Below are positions 55,001 to 61,000 of a DNA stretch of 64,000 nucleotides, one piece after another. The DNA is taken from positions 24,007,788 to 24,071,787 of the forward strand of contig NC_088302.1 of assembly GCF_032854445.1 (NCBI RefSeq). The letters run 5' to 3'. The stretch comes from Liolophura sinensis (taxonomy: Eukaryota > Mollusca > Polyplacophora > Chitonida > Chitonidae). Within the stretch, counting starts at the first letter, position 1, and each line of letters begins with the position of its first letter. Below the pieces are notes generated by a model, which was not told where the DNA came from, made no database searches, and worked only from the letters and a program-made list of their open reading frames with translations. A program made the translations under genes and the position numbers.

Positions 55001-58000
55001 ATGAGATGAGATCAGTCAATGTCAAAATTAAGGGTTCAACCATACTACAGACAGAGGAACAGGCAAATCCATGGGTTAGCAGCAGAGACTGGGGTAGGGG
55101 TAATGGTGGTAATATACACCATAATTATTGGTAATGGTGGGGATGTGGGTGCACACACAGTCAGGTGGACAGGAGGCGGGGGCACTGATGTTTGTAGATA
55201 CTTAAGTGGGCTCAATCAGTATTAGTTTGAGAGTTCTTACAGAGAACCAGATCCAGGAAGTTGAGGTCTTTAGTCTTGTACAGCTGGTCAATCAATTCTC
55301 TTTCCTGTTCCCCAGCGCACGTCTTACAGCAGCCGCACTCTGAACAGCCAGAGTCCCCAGCACCGCACAGACAAGGCCTGTCAACAACACACAGACACTC
55401 AGTTTCAGTAACACAATATCACAGTTCTAAACAACACTCTGAACAGTCAGTCCCCAGCACCACACAGACAAGGCCTGTCAACAACACACAGACACTCAGT
55501 TTCAGTAACACAATATCACAGTTCTAAACAACACTCTGAACAGTCAGTCCCCAGCACCACACAGACAAGGCCTGTCAACAACACACAGACACTCAGTATC
55601 AGTAACACAATATCAGAGTTCTACACAACACTCTGAACAGTCAGTCCCCAGCACCTAAAAGACCAGTCCTACACATCACTTCAAGAGTAAGAGATTCACA
55701 ATATGTTAAACATACTACAACATTTGCTTCAAATATTTACTTGATTATTTCGTTTTCACATATCTGCTTTTGATACTATACTTAAGGACTATTTCACAAT
55801 TTTTTAAAACTTTTTTTATGTAAATGAGAGAGGGAATCCAGACAGAGCTCAGAGAAAACACGTGAGATCATGCTAAAAAGCTACAGAAGAGAAAAGCAGA
55901 GCTTATGTATTTCTTCAAATTTTTCTCTCGCAGGTTGTTTAGAAGTCAAGTGTGTGTGATGTTCATCTGATGGGTTAACCAACTGAAAAAACAGAAACTG
56001 TGTATTTCTGTTACAATTACATGTATACTGGCCAAAAGGAGCAGACCAGATATCCCAATATTCAAAAAAATTACAGTATTTACAGAAGTAACCTGAGCAA
56101 AGAAATGGAAAGAGCAACATACAGACTAAATTGCAATACAAAAAATATGACCTGCTGAGAGTCGGGCATACGAAATATGCAAAATTTATACATAGAGGGT
56201 TCATGATGGTAATTAAAGTGTATTTCAGGACATAAAACAAGTTAAAGCATAAAGTTAAAATTTCTTTTTTATTCCAGATAAAGTTTGAACTCTTTTGTTG
56301 TTAAAGGTAAGAAAAGTTCTACTGTACCATGTGAGTTGTAAACAATGTCAGGCAACCAATCACTTGTCTCACTGTGCACCAGAGGAACAAATGACACCCC
56401 CTTCTCTCATAGGAACTTCTCAACAACAAAAGTTCAGCTCTTGAATTTTATCCATCTAGACTTGTCTAAATTACAGTTTGTGACTCCCACGTTATAGTAA
56501 ATATGATCAAAAACAGTTGCCTAACATTTCCAACTGGTCACATGATACAACAGTTTTTCACCTTTAGCAATAGAAGAGTTCGACCCTGAAACTTCCTTAA
56601 TTTGTAACTAATTGCCTTACATGCCCGGGTTCCTCTCCGAGCTGCCACTGTTGATACACCTGTTCCCGTATCCCGTGCACTCTCCACACACTGTACACAC
56701 CATACACTGGTTAGTCTTCCACTTGTGTTTACCTGAAACAGAGTATAACATGGCAAAATGCAGCTTGGGGGTGCTTGCTTTTGGTTTAAGACTGATTTCA
56801 GCAGTATTTTGGTCTTTCGGTCAGAATGGTGTCTCCTTGTGCAGGCTAATGGTACTGATTCTGATATACATAGGTTCTGAAAATCTTTTTTAAGCTGCAT
56901 TGTGACTGCCTTGAACATAACTGCCTTTAAAAGCAACACATTTGTAACTAATCAGGCTCACAGATTTCTGTCCTTATTTATTTATTTGGTTGGTGTTTTA
57001 CGCTGCACTCAAGAATATTTCCCTTCTATGACAGCAGCCAGCATTATGGTGTGAGGAAACTGGATAGAGACCGGGGGAAACCTTCGACCACCCGCAGGTT
57101 GCTGACAGGCCCTCCCACGTAGGGCCAGAGAGGAAACCAGCATGAACTGGACTTGAACCAGATTTCTGTTCACTGCATTATGATAAATAGCCTGAATGAC
57201 CTGACCTAAATGACCTAATCTGAATGACCTGACCTGACCTGACCTGACCTGACCTGACCTGACCTGACCTGACCTGACCTGAATGACCTGACCTGAATGA
57301 CCTGACCTGACCTTAATGACCTGACCTTAATGACCTGACCTGAATGACCTATTAGTCACTGAATTGGTGGTTATGGATGAGCACAAGATTCTGTTATCTA
57401 CATGTACGCAAAAATGATGGGAAGAGGGCTCTTATTAAAAAGTCTTCAAAGATATTAATAGCATAATTATACTGGAAAACTTTCTTTTCTTTTCTTAGTA
57501 TGAGACTGGTATTAAGATATATCTTCATGAACAATGTCCAATAGGGCAGCCCCACATTACCTCCCTTGAGGTCACTCTCCCATTCAAGAGGCACTTTTGA
57601 AGGAGTAAGCTGTGGTTTAGTAGGACCTCAGAAAATGGCTAATGGTTAGTACTGAAGTTAAAGCAGCATAAGCTAGTTGAAGACCTAGCTTTAAGACAAC
57701 TTTTAATTTTGTAAACCTGTTTGGAAGTCCAGGATAAACGTTATGCATTTCTTTCTTCCTATTTGGAGGTAATTAGAAAATCCTGACCCTAATTAAATAC
57801 AACAGACAGTTTTGGTGAACTCTGTTAAGTGTTATATATTCTATATTCAAGCTGAAAAACATCAACTTCATTAGAGATCTTGCTCCATTTCTGCGGCTCT
57901 CAAACACTGATATCATGCTTTTTTTTTCACATTCTATTGTCTGCAAAATATGTGACTGTCGTGACATAACCTGCATAGTGCATGCCTTAATATATGAGGT

Positions 58001-61000
58001 CCCAATTCTCATAGTTTTATGCCTTAAAAATTTATCTTGCGTTACATCATAATCGCCGTCATGCAACAAGGGAGGTAATTCAGAGCAGGCCGACTGGAGT
58101 ATTGTTTCTATGTGGTATTTTAATTAAAACAAAGATGTAAATTATGAATACCCTTGTATCTGTTTAAAAAGCTGAAATCAGTTGATTTAGGTCAAACTCA
58201 CCTGGAGCACACAGCACATCTTCTGTTTCATTCTCTTCCTCTTCATCTACCATATTTACAATCGTGTTGGCAGCTATAAAAAAAAACACAAGGCCTACTT
58301 CAGGAAATATCTCCTTCAAAGACTACAGGCTTTTCCACTTCATATCCACAGTGGTACATCATACACAGGATCAACCTAAATCAGTTTTCCTTCTTTCTTG
58401 ATCTGTGGTTGAACCTTGCTTTTATTACCATTTTGGTGACACCATAAAGGTGTCTCCTTTCGCCAGGCATGTCTGCTAGTTCACATATGTACAGTGCTGA
58501 CTTGCTGAAGACACCTAACTTAATGTGAACACACACTCCCAGGCAAAATACTTGGCCTATCCCCTCTTGATGAAAGCTCTCATCATATTCGTTTCTGTTG
58601 GTGTTCTCAAGAAATTTTTCACTTATCTGAAAGCTATTAGGTCTATGGGTGAAGGAAACTAGAATATCTTGAGTAACTCACCGACCTTCATACCTGAAAT
58701 ACAGCTTCACTAAACGGTGAAGCTGAAACAGCTAAAGCTGCATTCAAAACCAAGGTCATCGCTGAAGGAGCTGATATTCAGCACTTCAGTCATACGACCC
58801 AAAAAGACCACAACAAAAATGTACTTGTAAAACATGTATTAAACATGTGACCTCAGCGTTAGAAAGCCTCCCCCACCTTCTCTACTGGCACCAGGGTTGT
58901 AGTCTCGTCCACACTGGCCTTTGTTGTTGATACCATAGGTGTAGACCCTGCCTTTACTGGAGAGGACGGCAGCATGGGCTTTGCCCAGAGACACCTGGGT
59001 GATGACAAAGTTCTTCAGGTCCATCACCTGACCTACAAATAGGGAATAGGGAAAAGGAAAAGAAACGCTGATCAATACTCCACGGCTCACATGTATTTAG
59101 CAACTTAAAATATGTCCTAAATTGTAAGAGTTTAAAAAACCAAAATCAGAACAGGACATAATTCAAACTTTGTGCTTTGTACAATTTTCTGCCGTAAAGA
59201 ATCAATGAAAAAATTTTAAACTTCCTAGAGCAAAGCATTTTAACTGTAGCTGTTTTTGAGTTTTTGGCTTAAGTCATCAGACTTTTGCTAAATATGGGTA
59301 GTCATGACAGTGGCTTTAACGTCATAAATCAGCACTTAAAATGATACAGGATGGAGCACAGCAATATGCCTATTTAATTATTTGATAGGTGTTTTAAGCT
59401 GCAGAATAGCAGAAACTTTAGATACAGCAGTCAGTTTTATTGGTGGAGCAAACCACCCACCTACACAAGTACTTGACATGCCAGCTGGCATGAAGTTGTA
59501 ATTAAACTGAATTTAAATACACAACCTCATTAGAGAGCTTGCCTCTGTGAAAGATTCAGCCAAATATTATAGAAGACTGAAGACCTCATCCTAGTATCAT
59601 TAACCCTTGCAAACTATTAATGATTATGTGAGAGACTTTTAACACCACCAAACATGCAAGCAATATAACTTGGGCTCAAATACAACAGTATTTGGGTACT
59701 CTAATTCCTCAGCCTTTTCGCATATGAGAGAGCAACTTTCAGCACAATTTATTCACATTTTTAATTTCATTTTAGAGACAAACTACATTGGATGGATTGG
59801 CCAATTTTAGGGCTACACAAAAAGTATAATTTCAGCAGTCTACACAGAATAATGCCTTCAGTATATGCTTGAACAAACACCTTGCAAACATGCGACAAGG
59901 TTGAAGAATTACAATATGTTCTGGTACTCACCGCTGGCATGATCACAGTGGGCAGTGTCTTTCCCATACATGAACACCTCTCCCTCTCGGCTTACCACAG
60001 CACTAGTACCATTATTACAGCTGGCATACACAATAAACTTTGTCTCCACTTTAATCATCTTCTTGGGCTTTAGTGGTTTGGGCTGCCGTCTGGCCTTCAC
60101 TGTAACAAAACAAAATAAATGTAGCCAAAAAGAGTCAAAAAGAAAATTAGTACAGTTCAGCGGTTGCATATCACATACTGACCATGACCTAAAGCATGCT
60201 GACAGGAACAAGACTTGAACGCAAAATTTTCCTAATTTCGAAAACCAAATATTGCTCGTTTGTAATGTACTATGATCAGTCAATGAAAGTTCTTCAGCCT
60301 TTCCTTCGATTATTGTAACATTTAGCTACATCTCTGATTGACAGACTGATACTGACTGATACAGGGTAATAACAAAACATCTTGACCGTAAGGTAATTTC
60401 ACTGGTGACATGGCAACCTGCTTTAGTCCGCCCAGGAATCTGGTCAAAACCTTCATGTCTTGGCAACATGCACATTTTGTAAATCCAGAAAATGACAGAT
60501 AACCGAAACCTCAAAATCTGATAAAGGAACATTACATACATTTATTTACTGGATTATTGTTTAGTTACGAAACAAAACGTAGCTTGTCACGTCCAAATCA
60601 GCTAGATAACACAAAAGCAGATGGGAGTTATCAGTGCTTGAGAACGAGGCTGAAGACTCACATACAAGAAATCTTACTTATATGATAGCGGCCATTTTGA
60701 TGGGCGAGGGAAAACAAAGGAATATTGTCCTGATTTATACATACACACACTGGAGTCTCCATCCTCTCCCCGTTTGGGAGTACCCACAAAGAACACACTG
60801 CCGTCATCAGCCACCAAGAGTGCGTGCTGTCCCTCGTGACCCACAGCTATCTGGCTAATCTTAGGTGACTTTGTGATGGATAACTCCGCCCACTTCCCCT
60901 GGGACGGCCCGCCCTGCTTTATTCCAAGGCTTTGAGACTTTCCAGAATATAAAACCTAACAGAAGAAGTCAATCAACAGTGTGACAATTACACATTTTAC

